DNA of 64,000 nt from Paenibacillus massiliensis 2301065 = DSM 16942 (GTDB lineage Bacteria > Bacillota > Bacilli > Paenibacillales > Paenibacillaceae): assembly GCF_000377505.1 (NCBI RefSeq), contig NZ_KB898190.1, positions 342,564 to 406,563 of the forward strand, written 5' to 3'. The notes under the pieces are model-generated. The model saw only the letters and a list, made by a program, of their open reading frames with translations, did no database searches and had not been told where the DNA came from. Every line of letters starts with the position of its first letter. Positions within the stretch are counted from its first letter, which is position 1. Of the stretch, positions 9,544 to 19,201 are shown piece by piece. A program made the translations under genes and the position numbers.

Positions 9544-10239
9544 ATGCTCAAGCTACACGGAGTCACAAAACGCTATGAAGGTACGACCATTCTGGACAAC
9601 ATAGACCTTACTATTGAGCAGCAAAAGATTATTTGTGTGCTTGGCCCTTCCGGGGCTGGTAAATCAACATTACTGAATATTCTCTCTCAGGCAGAGCCCA
9701 TAGATGCAGGTGCAATTACGCTTCAGGCTGAGCTGAGAATCTCCTATGTCTTTCAGGAGGATCGCCTGCTTCCCTGGTCCACCGTAATGGAAAACATTGC
9801 TTTCGTCAAAGGTGATGCCGTGCAGGAGGATATTCAAGCCTTGCTAAATGAGGTGGGTTTGGCTAACTACCATGACCACTACCCTGATCAGCTATCTGGT
9901 GGGATGCGCCAACGATGCTCTATTGCTCGCGCTTTCTACTATGGAGGGAACTTATTGCTCATGGACGAACCATTTCATTCCTTGGATTATCATCTTCGGT
10001 TTGAGCTGGTACAACAATTGATTTCTTTATGGGAGCGCAGTCGATGCTCCATTGTGCTGGTCACTCATGATATTGATGAGGCCTTGCTGCTAGGGAATGA
10101 GATCATTATTCTGTCTAAAAACCCGGGGATGATTGCACATCGTTATACAATCCCCACGCCTCAAAGAAACCGTTCGCTAAAGGAGCCTGAGCTGCTACAG
10201 CTACGAGCCGACATATTGGAGTGTTTGCTGAGCGTATAA
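9544..10239 (+). CDS. ABC transporter ATPase (SsuB/TauB-like)
   Basis: 231 residues with all ABC motifs: Walker A GPSGAGKST (~37-45), Q-loop VFQEDRLLPW, signature LSGGMRQR, Walker B LLLMDEPFHSLD and the H-loop histidine in VLVTHDIDEAL. The QEDRLLPW Q-loop is typical of the NitT/TauT/Ssu importer group. Last gene of the set; a weak hairpin follows at 10266. Confidence 0.88.
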   Translation: MLKLHGVTKRYEGTTILDNIDLTIEQQKIICVLGPSGAGKSTLLNILSQAEPIDAGAITLQAELRISYVFQEDRLLPWSTVMENIAFVKGDAVQEDIQALLNEVGLANYHDHYPDQLSGGMRQRCSIARAFYYGGNLLLMDEPFHSLDYHLRFELVQQLISLWERSRCSIVLVTHDIDEALLLGNEIIILSKNPGMIAHRYTIPTPQRNRSLKEPELLQLRADILECLLSV

Positions 10240-10265
10240 CTGCCTGCTGATATATCAAGAATGGC

Positions 10266-10288
10266 AAGCAGTAGCTGGCTGCTTTATT
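10266..10288 (+). terminator. Possible weak terminator after the ABC genes
   Basis: AAGCAG and CTGCTT form a six-base stem around a 7-nt loop, followed by TTATT. It is short, so the call is tentative. Confidence 0.3.
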
Positions 10289-10380
10289 CTTCATGGCATA
10301 AACCATGCTATCAGGAGGCTCAGAACTCCGACAAATGACCTAAAGAAACTTCAGCCAATCAAATGAAGTACACAAAATAA

Positions 10381-10417
10381 GAACAGCTCATTAGATATTA
10401 TTTCTAATGAGCTGTTC
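10381..10417 (-). terminator. Native terminator of the tRNA-Leu / tRNA operon
   Basis: A perfect 15-bp stem (arms 10381-10395 and 10403-10417) with a 7-nt loop. On the minus strand it is followed by TTATTTTG. It lies just past the 3' end of the displaced tRNA-Leu half, where the terminator of the host tRNA operon would be expected before the ICE inserted. Confidence 0.8.
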
Positions 10418-10427
10418 TCTGTTAAAG

Positions 10428-10480
10428 TATACCGGCGAGAGGACTCGAACCTCCACGGTTTCCCACTCGATTTTGAGTCG
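10428..10480 (-). repeat. attL: separated 3' half of the native tRNA-Leu(CAA)
   Basis: These 53 bp are identical to 62021-62073 and cover tRNA-Leu from the anticodon loop to the 3' end. After position 10480 the match stops, so the 5' half is missing here. The last 13 bp (10468-10480, CGATTTTGAGTCG) are also shared with the 5' half-gene at 62228-62240. The inference is that the ICE recombined in the anticodon stem-loop and left this half with its native terminator. Confidence 0.85.
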
Positions 10481-10532
10481 CACACTCTATTGCGACATGA
10501 GCAGAAATTAAGTCCAAGAAGAGGAATATAAA

Positions 10533-10577
10533 ACCCGCGAAAATCCTTGTAGAATCAAGGTTTTTCGCGGGTTTTTT
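10533..10577. terminator. Strong hairpin terminator at the left end of the ICE
   Basis: ACCCGCGAAAA-CCTTG pairs with CAAGG-TTTTCGCGGGT around a 6-nt loop, followed by a run of seven T on the plus strand and GTTTTAT on the minus strand. It is probably bidirectional, insulating the ICE from host transcription at attL. Confidence 0.75.
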
Positions 10578-10703
10578 TGTTGAATTCAGAGCCAGTCTGA
10601 CTTCCCGAGAATCAGCGAAAAAGAAGCCGTTTTTAGACGTTGGAAAGAACTCGGAAAGAACTAAAACAGAATCAGCCCGCTCCCTACCATTGACAAAATT
10701 AAC

Positions 10704-10717
10704 GGAGCGATTGCTCC
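10704..10717 (+). promoter_or_regulatory. Small inverted repeat in front of parA
   Basis: GGAGC-GATT-GCTCC lies immediately upstream of the parA ribosome site (GGGAGG) and its ATG. It could be an autoregulatory operator for ParA/ParB or a leader hairpin; nothing in the sequence separates these. Confidence 0.35.
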
Positions 10718-10734
10718 AGGGAGGGTATAATTTC

Positions 10735-11526
10735 ATGTCCAAAACAACCGTCATCACCATTGCTAATCAGAAAGGCGGCACAGGCAAAACGACCACCGCC
10801 TACAATCTTGCTTACGCCTTATCTAATGAAGGAAAAAAAGTGCTGCTCGTCGATTTTGACCCACAAGGCAATCTGTCCATGTGCTTTGGCATTGAGCAGC
10901 CGGATCAGCTTCCATTCTCAATGTTCAATGTCATGAACGCTATTATGAGCGATGAACCACTTCCTCCTACCGAGGAGTATATCCACTCCCACGGCAATAT
11001 CGACCTCATTCCGAGCAACATTGAGTTGTCCGTTGCCGAGATTAACTTGCGGGATGAGATGGGCGGGGAAAAAACGCTAGCTTCCCTACTGGAACCGATG
11101 AAGCCGAACTACGACTACATCATCATTGACACCAATCCTTCACTTGGATTGCTGACGATCAATGCTCTTGCAGCCAGCGATAGCGTGCTGATCCCCGTGA
11201 ATCCGCAGCTATGGTCTGCTACGGGATTAACCCAGTTGCTCAGAATTATTGTAAAAGTCAAAAAACGCATTAACCCGCGCATTAGTATTGAAGGTATTCT
11301 CATGACCATGTGCAACACCCGCACCAACTTGTACAAGGAGGCTTTCCGTCTGGTCAAAGTCTATTACCGCGAAACCTTCCGCATCTTCGATGTGCAAATT
11401 CCTTTGTCCGTTAAAGTAGGCGAAGCTAACTTTTATAGTCAGAGCATTATTCAGTTTGAACCCAAATCCAAGGTAGCCGCGGCGTATCAAGAACTGGCGA
11501 AGGAGCTGATGGAGAGTGGCAGCTAA
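10735..11526 (+). CDS. parA: ParA-family ATPase (ICE partition)
   Basis: About 263 residues with the deviant Walker A KGGTGKTT (13-20), the A-prime motif LLVDFDPQGNLS and Walker B YIIIDTNPSLG, all typical of ParA/Soj. ATG 10735 follows GGGAGG at a good distance; a TTG at 10690 in the same frame has no ribosome site. It is the first ICE gene and its end overlaps the parB-like gene, so they are co-translated. Likely role: maintaining the excised or circular ICE during growth. Confidence 0.88.
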   Translation: MSKTTVITIANQKGGTGKTTTAYNLAYALSNEGKKVLLVDFDPQGNLSMCFGIEQPDQLPFSMFNVMNAIMSDEPLPPTEEYIHSHGNIDLIPSNIELSVAEINLRDEMGGEKTLASLLEPMKPNYDYIIIDTNPSLGLLTINALAASDSVLIPVNPQLWSATGLTQLLRIIVKVKKRINPRISIEGILMTMCNTRTNLYKEAFRLVKVYYRETFRIFDVQIPLSVKVGEANFYSQSIIQFEPKSKVAAAYQELAKELMESGS

Positions 11527-12544
11527 ACGACCTGTTCCCAAACTTTCCAGCATTGATGAGTTGTTGTTGCTATCGGAAAAAGACCAGCCTTTGCTTGAAC
11601 AATCCGCTGGAATTCAAACTATTCCCATAAATAAAATCAGAATGTACAAAGATCATCCTTTTCGCTTATATGAAGGTGAGCGATTGGCGGATATGGTAAG
11701 CAGCATTGAAAACAACGGTATTCTTGTCCCGGTCATTGTGCGAAAGATTGAAGTCGATGAGAACGGTTGTGACCACGAAATGCTGGCTGGACATAACCGA
11801 ATGAACGCGGCGCAATTACTAGGGCTTGAAAAACTACCTGCTGTTGTAAAGGAAATGCTTACTGATGAAGAAGCCCTTATGTATGTGGTCGAAACCAATG
11901 TGTTGCAACGCTCTTTTACCGACATGCTCCCTTCTGAAAAGGCCAAGGTACTGACTCTTCGTCACTCTGAAATGTTCTCCCAGGGCAAACGAAACGATAT
12001 TATTGAGGAGCTTAAAAGCCTGGAAAACCCGCAGTACATCAGGAGAAATACAACTTCTGCCCCAGTGGGGCAGAAGTCTACCAGTCGGGATAAAGTTGCT
12101 CAAGAATACGGTTTATCTAAAAATTCCGTCTCCCGATTGCTCCGTATCGACAAGCTGATCCCTGGACTAAAGCAGCGTACCGATGTCGAGGAATTGCCTT
12201 TGCGTAGTGCTGTGCAACTCTCTTATTTATCGGACGATGAGCAAATCATGGTGGAGCAGGCTATAGCAGAGAATGGTTATAAAGTGGATATGAAAAAATC
12301 AGAATTTCTACAAGGCTACTCGGGCAAACTCACCGCCGAACAAACCATTAAAATTCTATCTGGTGAAGCTATACGTAGACCACGTAGTAAAACACCCGCA
12401 CCCTTTAAGCTGAAACATAAAATATTCACCAAATACTTTTCTGCTAACACAAAACCTTCTGAGATTGAAGCAACTATCGACGAAGCATTGAAAATGTATT
12501 TTTCTCAGCATCTATGTTTATCGAATAATGAAACGGAGGAATGA
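11516..12544 (+). CDS. parB: ParB-family DNA-binding partition protein
   Basis: 342 residues. The N-terminal ParB/Srx domain contains IPINKIRMYKDHPFRLYEGERLADMVSSIENNG and the nucleotide-binding motif AGHNRMNAAQLLG. A helix-turn-helix follows (SRDKVAQEYGLSKNSVSRLLRIDKLI). The GTG start overlaps the parA stop by 11 bp. It partners ParA; no clear parS repeat was found by eye. Confidence 0.87.
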   Translation: MAAKRPVPKLSSIDELLLLSEKDQPLLEQSAGIQTIPINKIRMYKDHPFRLYEGERLADMVSSIENNGILVPVIVRKIEVDENGCDHEMLAGHNRMNAAQLLGLEKLPAVVKEMLTDEEALMYVVETNVLQRSFTDMLPSEKAKVLTLRHSEMFSQGKRNDIIEELKSLENPQYIRRNTTSAPVGQKSTSRDKVAQEYGLSKNSVSRLLRIDKLIPGLKQRTDVEELPLRSAVQLSYLSDDEQIMVEQAIAENGYKVDMKKSEFLQGYSGKLTAEQTIKILSGEAIRRPRSKTPAPFKLKHKIFTKYFSANTKPSEIEATIDEALKMYFSQHLCLSNNETEE

Positions 12545-12547
12545 ATT

Positions 12548-12988
12548 ATGCCTAGAATTTTTAAAGACATTTCACATGAGCAGTTTTATGAGGGTAACGT
12601 AATTCGTGCGAACCGCGAACATGACCCCTATCGAAGAGCACTGTTTTACCTGCTGGGCCTAACTGATGAAACCCGCCATCACATTCATGACGTGTATGAT
12701 TTCCAAGAAGAAAGCATCCGCTTAGAAGGGATTCAATCAGGTTGGCAGACAGGCACTTCCTCTCGCCTCACCCGCCTAGCCTTTAATCTTTACTCCGGCT
12801 ATACGGGTAAGGACGAGCTGAATGCCTATCTATACAGTCCTTACTATCTTTTTGATACTCAACTGATGCCTTTCTTTTTTGAAGCTGTTAGGCTGCGGTA
12901 TCCGGAATATAATCAGAGTTTTGAGCCGAATATGCGACTTATTGAACCATCACTTCAAAACCAAGAGTATGAAGAGCTAGGGCATTAA
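12548..12988 (+). CDS. DUF6075-like ICE protein
   Basis: 146 residues without signal or membrane segments. The stretch YLLGLTDETRHHIHDVYDFQEESIRLEGIQSGWQTGTSSRLTRLAFNL resembles the DUF6075 family found in Firmicute conjugative elements (from memory). Its ATG sits 4 bp after the parB stop with GGAGGA upstream, so it belongs to the same operon. The function is not known. Confidence 0.6.
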   Translation: MPRIFKDISHEQFYEGNVIRANREHDPYRRALFYLLGLTDETRHHIHDVYDFQEESIRLEGIQSGWQTGTSSRLTRLAFNLYSGYTGKDELNAYLYSPYYLFDTQLMPFFFEAVRLRYPEYNQSFEPNMRLIEPSLQNQEYEELGH

Positions 12989-12999
12989 CAGTAAAACTC

Positions 13000-15130
13000 T
13001 TATAATAAATAAGTTCTTTCTCTAATTCTATTTATCTTAAATAATTCGTTATCTCTAGTGTAATCCGAGATCCAGCCCTTTCGCTTAAGTGCAGTTAGTA
13101 ATTGTTCATTAGCCACGTTTATTTCAAATCTAGGTCTGGTGTGAGGCTCGAAAATCTTCTGGTACTCTACTGGACCAAGCTCTCTTAAATATCCCTTGCA
13201 AGTAAACAAGTCCATATTCTTTAATGACAGAGCTAATAATCCAATCTTCTCGTTAATATCTAGGTCTTCAGTAGAGATTAAAACCTTGAATAAAAATTGG
13301 CATATTTCAATTTCTTCTGAAATAATGTATTCTATTTTTTCCTTAGCTAATTCAACTATTATTTTTTGAACCTCTGCTCCCCACTTCCAATATGTTAAGA
13401 ACAGCTGTGGAAGATCATTTTCATTAAGATTATGGTTTATGATATGAGCTTTAATAGGATCTGAGTAATTTTTATTCAAGATAGTTAATTTCTCTGGCGT
13501 AAATTGGAGAAGTTGAAGTTTTAACTTGTCTGCAATATTCCATGAAATCACTTCAATCATCTCTTCAATTAAAAATGTATCTTGCGTTATTAAATCTACG
13601 TAGCCCTCCAAATTTTTTCTAATGTAATAAAAAATTTGATCAGAATAATTCGCTCTTATAAAAGTTAAGGTTTCAATGTTTAGTGGCACAATTTCTTTAT
13701 CAACGATAATACAAAACTTCTTATCAGAGATACCTTCAAAATTAAACACCTCATATGGAATGTGTAGGGTGGTTAGTATCTCAGTATACTTCTTATCCGT
13801 AAGTTTGTTACACACAATTATTTCATTAAAAAAGTTCTCTAAATCACTATCATACGTATTAAAATCCAGAACTTTATTATTGTCATTTATAAAATTTATT
13901 AATTCGTCAGTTAGCGATTCATTATGTTCAAAGTAATTTATAATATTTTGTTCTGTGTAGCTTACCAACCGTTTATTTATAAGCTCCGTCCAAAGCTCAC
14001 TCCCATCCACTGAAGTTATATACACTATACAGGTCTGGAGATAATGGATGTATTTTTTCTTCTGCTCTATTGATAAGGTTTCGTTATTTAGTATTCCTAG
14101 TACAGCACCCTCATCATCATTAATTTTTTGTTTATTGTTTTCTACAATGATACGAATATAATCAGAAAAATTATCATGAATGTACTGAGATAACTCTGAG
14201 TCAGGTCGAGAAAGCACTAAAGTATAATTTCGATGGAGTATATCCTCTTCATCCTCTATAGAATAGAACGTTCCTAACATAAGAGCCAGGTTTTCAAAGT
14301 TAAGAGCGTATAATGACTCTTGATATACTTTCTCTAATAGAATAGGATTTGCCTTTTCAATTCTTAAAAATAAAACATCTAACTTCTTAAACAACTCAAT
14401 TAATTTATCAGGCTTAGGATCATTTATGTCTAAGTAATCAGCACTTTCTGAAATATACTTGGTTAGAACATCGTTATCGTTCATAACTTCAATATCCTGC
14501 GCATTTGAATAGTACAATGTATAAATTGAATACAATCTGATTTGTTTAGCCGTCAGGTGCCTTTCTTGAAGAATTACCTGAAACATATCAGACCATTCCC
14601 TATTCATTGATTTAACAAAAGCTTCTACTTCTCTTTCTGTATCAAAATAAGCCCCAATAAATTCAAAGTTTTTCGTATCTTGAAGTTGATTTAAAAATCG
14701 ATTAAGGTATTTTTGTTTATTGCTTGTCTTTAAAAGATATTCGAATAAATCGAAATTAAGTATTTCTTCCTGCTCTAAATCGAACTCCCTAATTCTGGAT
14801 GTCACCAGTTCAGGATTCTTTAAAGAATAGGTATAGTCTTTAGCTCTTTTATCAGTAATACTTCGCAAAAAAGTTTTGTCTACTCTGCTAATGCTATTTG
14901 CATAAAAGTAAGTCATATAATCCTGATAAGATTCATCAATAAACCCATTACGAATCAAATATTTCAACAAAACAAAATATTCACTACTTTTGATTTCATT
15001 AAAATTAGTTTCAATACCAATTTCGTTTTTCACTGTAATTTTAAAAATTGAATCGATATTATTTCTGTTTATTAATTCTTTAAGCTGCTTAGCTTGAATA
15101 GTAAGTATTTCTTTTGTTGCTTGGTATTTA
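13000..15130 (-). pseudogene. 5'-truncated YobI-like protein (helical C-terminal part)
   Basis: A long AT-rich frame. The annotated start is GTG 15033 (677 codons), but the frame stays open upstream to the TGA at about 15129-15131, reading VKYQATKEILTIQAKQLKELINRNN before the GTG. That continuity and the absence of any Walker motif suggest this is the C-terminal part of a much longer protein. It reminds me of the region after the P-loop domain in YobI-type NTPases (from memory, not a database result). The N-terminal part ends exactly where the DUF3991 fragment begins on the other strand. It may be non-functional. Confidence 0.6.
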
Positions 15131-15760
15131 ACTCAAGTGCGTGGAATAGCACCTAAAATAGTCTCATTACTTATGCATGAAAAGAAACTTTACCAGCAAG
15201 ACAAAACGGGTAATTGCGTTTTTGTTGGGTATGACCAAGAAGGAGTTGCACGATATTGCTCTATGCGCGGCACCGCTCTAAACAAGCCTTTTAAGCAAGA
15301 TCAGGAGTATTCTGACAAAAGTTATCCGTTTCATCTTGCCGGCTACCCTGACAGTAAACGGGTATATGTATGTGAAAGCCCTATTGATGCTGCGAGTCGG
15401 GCTACAATTGAAAAAATACGAGGGCGGGACTGGAGAACCGCTCATTACATTTCGCTCGGTTGCTTATCCGACCAGGCACTTGAGCAGTTTCTTAAAGACA
15501 ATGTAATAAATGAGATTGTGTTTTGTCTGGATAACGATGCAAATGCTACTTATAGCAATGGCAGCCCCGCTCCCAATTGGGGACAAGAGGCTGCCGTAAA
15601 GTTTTATCAAAAGTTCAGTAAACTTAGATATGTAACATTTATTGAAACGCCTATCCTTAAAGATTTCAATGAGGCTTTAACAGCAGCTTGCCAAATTCCA
15701 CTTAAAGCAAAATCGTACTTAGTGGAAGATGAATATGAGTTTTATGATTTCATAAAATAA
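15125..15760 (+). pseudogene. N-terminally truncated DUF3991/Toprim protein of the ICE backbone
   Basis: From YLTQVRGIAPKIVSLL onward this matches the DUF3991 domain (CVFVGYDQEGVARYCSMRG). A Toprim-like part follows with YVCESPIDAASRATIEK and VFCLDNDANATY, giving the conserved Glu and Asp-x-Asp. Family members found after parB/DUF6075 genes have an N-terminal section that is missing here; similarity starts abruptly near 15125. The first possible start, GTG 15137, has no ribosome site. The 5' part was probably lost when the AT-rich block at 13000-15125 arrived. Confidence 0.65.
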
Positions 15761-15833
15761 ACACACTAAAAATTGAATGAATTATTAAGAACAACTTATT
15801 AAAAACAGTAATGTACACGATCTCTAGGACATC

Positions 15834-16655
15834 TCACTTCCATGAATTAAACATTTTCACTGGTATTCTTTTTTTAGGAATATCCGTATAAATAGTTATA
15901 CGATGATGATCAAAAAGTTCATCAACAGTATTATGACAACATAACTTATACTTTTTTTGAGAATTACAGGGACATGGGGCATTCCTTCCTACCCCCACAA
16001 ATTCTATCCTTTTTTCTTTAATTGTCTCTAACCCCCAGTCATCATAGGGACCAGACAATTGTTCCAAAAGATTTTCTAACATGGAGTAGTTATATTCTAA
16101 ACCCTCGGGAAAGAGTACGGCATATTTATCAAAAGGATTTTGAACAACTGATATCGCAAGTAACTGAGCCTCATTAATTCTTCGGATGCAAAGTTTACCA
16201 TCATAAATTTCTCCAACCTTATGCCCACAAGAATCTCTCAGTGAGGCTATCTTACCGCAAATTGAACAAGTAGATTTTCTGATAACCGATTCTCTACTGA
16301 AAAAATATTTGTATGGAAATAGCATTTGATATTGAAAAATGATTCGATCATAAAACTCTAAATTATACGTCTCCTCAGCACTTAGATGTCTCCTTAAATA
16401 AGAAAGCCTAATTTCAATTTGATCAAATAAACACCAGGCAGCATAGTATTCTTTATCGTTCAAATTATTAAATGCCTCTAGGTAGTGATGAATAATTTTA
16501 TAAATTTGTTCTAAACACCAAATCTCTTTAGCAATTATCTGATTGTTTTGTGATACCACATTCTCTTTTAATATATTCAAGAAAATTAAAATTTCTTGAT
16601 CTAGAATGTCTCCTCGAAAACTATTTAGGTATTCTTTAATATTATTTATATCCAT
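15834..16655 (-). CDS. SEC-C zinc-motif protein, fourth gene of the OLD/UvrD operon
   Basis: 273 residues. The N-terminal ~120 are helical. A zinc-finger-like segment follows (~130-155: CSICG...SCGHKVGEIYDGKLC), then a C-terminal SEC-C motif (~222-243: GRNAPCPCNSQKKYKLCC) like the zinc tail of SecA. SEC-C tails are common on proteins of unknown function in defence and phage contexts. It lies 9 bp behind the small membrane protein on the same strand and is the last gene of the operon. Proposed role: adaptor or zinc-binding accessory. The function is unknown. Confidence 0.65.
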   Translation of the reverse strand: MDINNIKEYLNSFRGDILDQEILIFLNILKENVVSQNNQIIAKEIWCLEQIYKIIHHYLEAFNNLNDKEYYAAWCLFDQIEIRLSYLRRHLSAEETYNLEFYDRIIFQYQMLFPYKYFFSRESVIRKSTCSICGKIASLRDSCGHKVGEIYDGKLCIRRINEAQLLAISVVQNPFDKYAVLFPEGLEYNYSMLENLLEQLSGPYDDWGLETIKEKRIEFVGVGRNAPCPCNSQKKYKLCCHNTVDELFDHHRITIYTDIPKKRIPVKMFNSWK

Positions 16656-16664
16656 ATTAATTAC

Positions 16665-17180
16665 CTACTTATCTATACGTTTAATAGCTCTTATCGTTGA
16701 TTCAAATTTATCCGGATCACCTTCATATGATACCTTTTTCGACTTACCTTTTGACTCAATAATTAGTTCAATTTTCACCTTTGTTTCTGAACGACTTCTT
16801 TTTATTTTGTCACTCAAATAATTCGTTATTAATCCAGTAACAATTGGAAACACAATACTTGAAAGAATAATTGTGGGTAGTGTAATTAGGTCCGCATGAA
16901 GTTCAAGTTCTTGAAAGTTCTCATCTGAAACACATATATCTAGCACTACATCTGTCTTAGTTGAGGCTTCCTTCATATAGTGATAAAACTCTAATGTTTT
17001 TTCTGGAAATAAAGGACTACTGTGGTCTAGGAAATCTTTATCATAAGGAATAATAAGAGCATTTGCTTTTTGAATTTCATCCGAATATTCTTTTGAAAAA
17101 TACGTATTATTATAAATTGTCTCAAAATTTGTTTCTACTTCTTCTATTTCTATTTTCACACTTTCATCACGCTCGTACAT
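16665..17180 (-). CDS. Small membrane-associated protein, third gene of the OLD/UvrD operon
   Basis: About 171 residues. The N-terminal ~100 are soluble and acidic. One strongly hydrophobic segment follows (LITLPTIILSSIVFPIVTGLI), then a basic stretch DKIKRSRSE and a short beta-rich tail (KVKIELIIESKGKSKKVSYEG). ATG 17180 is preferred because AAGGGGTGA lies upstream; GTG 17192 lacks spacing. I do not recognise the family. The layout (soluble part, one membrane segment, small tail) would suit a membrane effector or anchor. It lies 17-30 bp after the helicase gene. Confidence 0.5.
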   Translation of the reverse strand: MYERDESVKIEIEEVETNFETIYNNTYFSKEYSDEIQKANALIIPYDKDFLDHSSPLFPEKTLEFYHYMKEASTKTDVVLDICVSDENFQELELHADLITLPTIILSSIVFPIVTGLITNYLSDKIKRSRSETKVKIELIIESKGKSKKVSYEGDPDKFESTIRAIKRIDK

Positions 17181-17209
17181 TGAGTCTTTCACCCCTTAAT
17201 TCTAATAAC

Positions 17210-19201
17210 TTATTTTCCCACCAGTTCCTCATTTCTATTAATCACTTCTTTATCATCCTTAAAGTTAATCCGCTTAAATCCAAATGATTCTATCTTGCTT
17301 CGATCCTTATCCTTTAATCCTGGAACGGCCCATAATAAAGAGTATTTAGGCCTCGTATTTGCGACATAACCGATTCTCTTGGGTTCACCGCTACTTTCAA
17401 TCCATTGTTTCCAATAACCGCTTCCATTACTTTGACTTGACACAACCATTACACTGTCAAAATCTTTTCCTTTAACAGAATGAATCGTATGAACTGAAGG
17501 TAACACCTTATTGTCATTGGAATAAGAACAAGAAATAAGTGTATTCGCAGTTCCTGAAGGGGTGCGGTAAGGAGTCAAATTAAGAAAGTCGCGTTCCTTA
17601 CAATCATATCCTCTCAATGAAGTATATGAATTTCGAAAAATATCACTTGAGATTGAGTTAAAAGCGGCATACCAATCTTTATATAGTCGATTAGAGATAT
17701 TTAATAGTTCTGGATATTTACAACATTCATCTAAAAAATCTTTAATGAAAATTCTCCAACTAAAAACAGAGTCAACATCCGCGGGACAATGATAGTTTTT
17801 TTTGGTTTTAGCTCCACCAAAGTGCTTTTGGAGGTATCTACCCGCTAGATCTATAGCATTCAACTGCGATGAAGGTTTATTATCAAGCCAATACTGAATA
17901 GCATCAATTAATAAATGTTTACTTCCATTGTTAAATGATTCAAGAGCCCATTTTAAAGTTTGTTGTCGGACTAAAACTGCTGCTTTATTAATTGGAATAT
18001 TAACCTGTTTCAAATAATTCGAATAACGCTCTCTTAATGATTCTAACTCATCGTATTCTAGATAACATACACTGTCATCAAATAATTTATCTTCTGAATG
18101 ACCCATAATATCTGATGCTATATTAAGAATACTATTAGCGCTTTCAACTATTCGATGGCAACTTCTAAAATTATCAGTTAATTTATAATTTTGAAACTTC
18201 GAAATAAATTCTCTTGTGTATGTTGGATCAGCATTCTTAAATTCATATATAGCTTGATTAAGATCACCTATAAAATGCAAATAAGAACCACATTTCGCAA
18301 TACTATCAAGTATATTTATTTCAATCCAAGAAAGATCCTGACACTCATCTATAAATATCACTGGATACTTCTTTGCTATGATCTCAGCAATTTCAGGGCT
18401 TTTTAATAGAATCCAGTATGCCATATAGTTCATATCTTCAAAATTCGCAAAGCCATCTTGCAAAAACTTTGATTTGCTTTTTCTAATTTCTTTTTTCCAA
18501 TAATCAAGCTGATAACGCCAGTCTTCCCCTTTTTCTTTCCGAAGATTAATTACGTATTGTTGGAATTTATCGGAATTATAATACTCCGTCAAACTTGTTT
18601 GAGAGTTTTCTGATAATCGAATAACAAAATCTTTAACTTGAGGATCAAAAAATACCTGATTGGCAAATAGCTTCATTTTCTTATTATGACTAATTATTCT
18701 TGGAATCCGCAAGACATAGTTACTTAACCAATGGTTGCTGTATATCTCAATATCTTTATCAATTAACTTATATGTCGTGTCAGTTTCTTTCATTTTATGA
18801 TTAAAAAATTTATATCCAAATTTCTGAGAAATCATACCATGTATAAAGCCAGTTAACGTTCCTATGTAGTGTGGGTACAATGAAGAAGATCCCGTAAATT
18901 GTTCTACACGCTGGGTTATTGTATCAGTGGCTTCATTGGTAAAAGTCAGCACAGCTAGACCATTGTTTTTTCCACTCCACCGACTAATTTCGTAAGCAGT
19001 TTTCATACCAACAACTTCTGTTTTCCCACTACCTGCACATGCCTCAAGAAAAATATTTTCATTAATAGGTGAAAGCACATACTCTAGCTGCTGCTTGGTT
19101 TTCTCTTCAACTTTACAAGATATAAATGAATGATATGTATCAGATGACTGTTTACTAGTTAATGATTCAAAAATCATTTGCTCCATATCTTTTTTATCCA
19201 T
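17210..19201 (-). CDS. UvrD/Rep-type superfamily 1 helicase (GajB-like)
   Basis: 663 residues with Walker A ACAGSGKT (54-61), motif Ia LTFTNEAT, motif II IDECQD (~283-288), motif III FIGDLNQAIY, motif IV TDNFRSC, motif V TIHSVKGKDFDSV (~572-584) and motif VI YVANTRPK (~611), where the usual TRA is TRP. It is longer than the ~500-residue GajB known from Gabija. The start overlaps the OLD nuclease stop by 8 bp, so the two are translationally coupled. Known class 2 OLD nucleases pair with such helicases. Here the pair likely acts in phage or foreign-DNA defence. Confidence 0.82.
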   Translation of the reverse strand: MDKKDMEQMIFESLTSKQSSDTYHSFISCKVEEKTKQQLEYVLSPINENIFLEACAGSGKTEVVGMKTAYEISRWSGKNNGLAVLTFTNEATDTITQRVEQFTGSSSLYPHYIGTLTGFIHGMISQKFGYKFFNHKMKETDTTYKLIDKDIEIYSNHWLSNYVLRIPRIISHNKKMKLFANQVFFDPQVKDFVIRLSENSQTSLTEYYNSDKFQQYVINLRKEKGEDWRYQLDYWKKEIRKSKSKFLQDGFANFEDMNYMAYWILLKSPEIAEIIAKKYPVIFIDECQDLSWIEINILDSIAKCGSYLHFIGDLNQAIYEFKNADPTYTREFISKFQNYKLTDNFRSCHRIVESANSILNIASDIMGHSEDKLFDDSVCYLEYDELESLRERYSNYLKQVNIPINKAAVLVRQQTLKWALESFNNGSKHLLIDAIQYWLDNKPSSQLNAIDLAGRYLQKHFGGAKTKKNYHCPADVDSVFSWRIFIKDFLDECCKYPELLNISNRLYKDWYAAFNSISSDIFRNSYTSLRGYDCKERDFLNLTPYRTPSGTANTLISCSYSNDNKVLPSVHTIHSVKGKDFDSVMVVSSQSNGSGYWKQWIESSGEPKRIGYVANTRPKYSLLWAVPGLKDKDRSKIESFGFKRINFKDDKEVINRNEELVGK

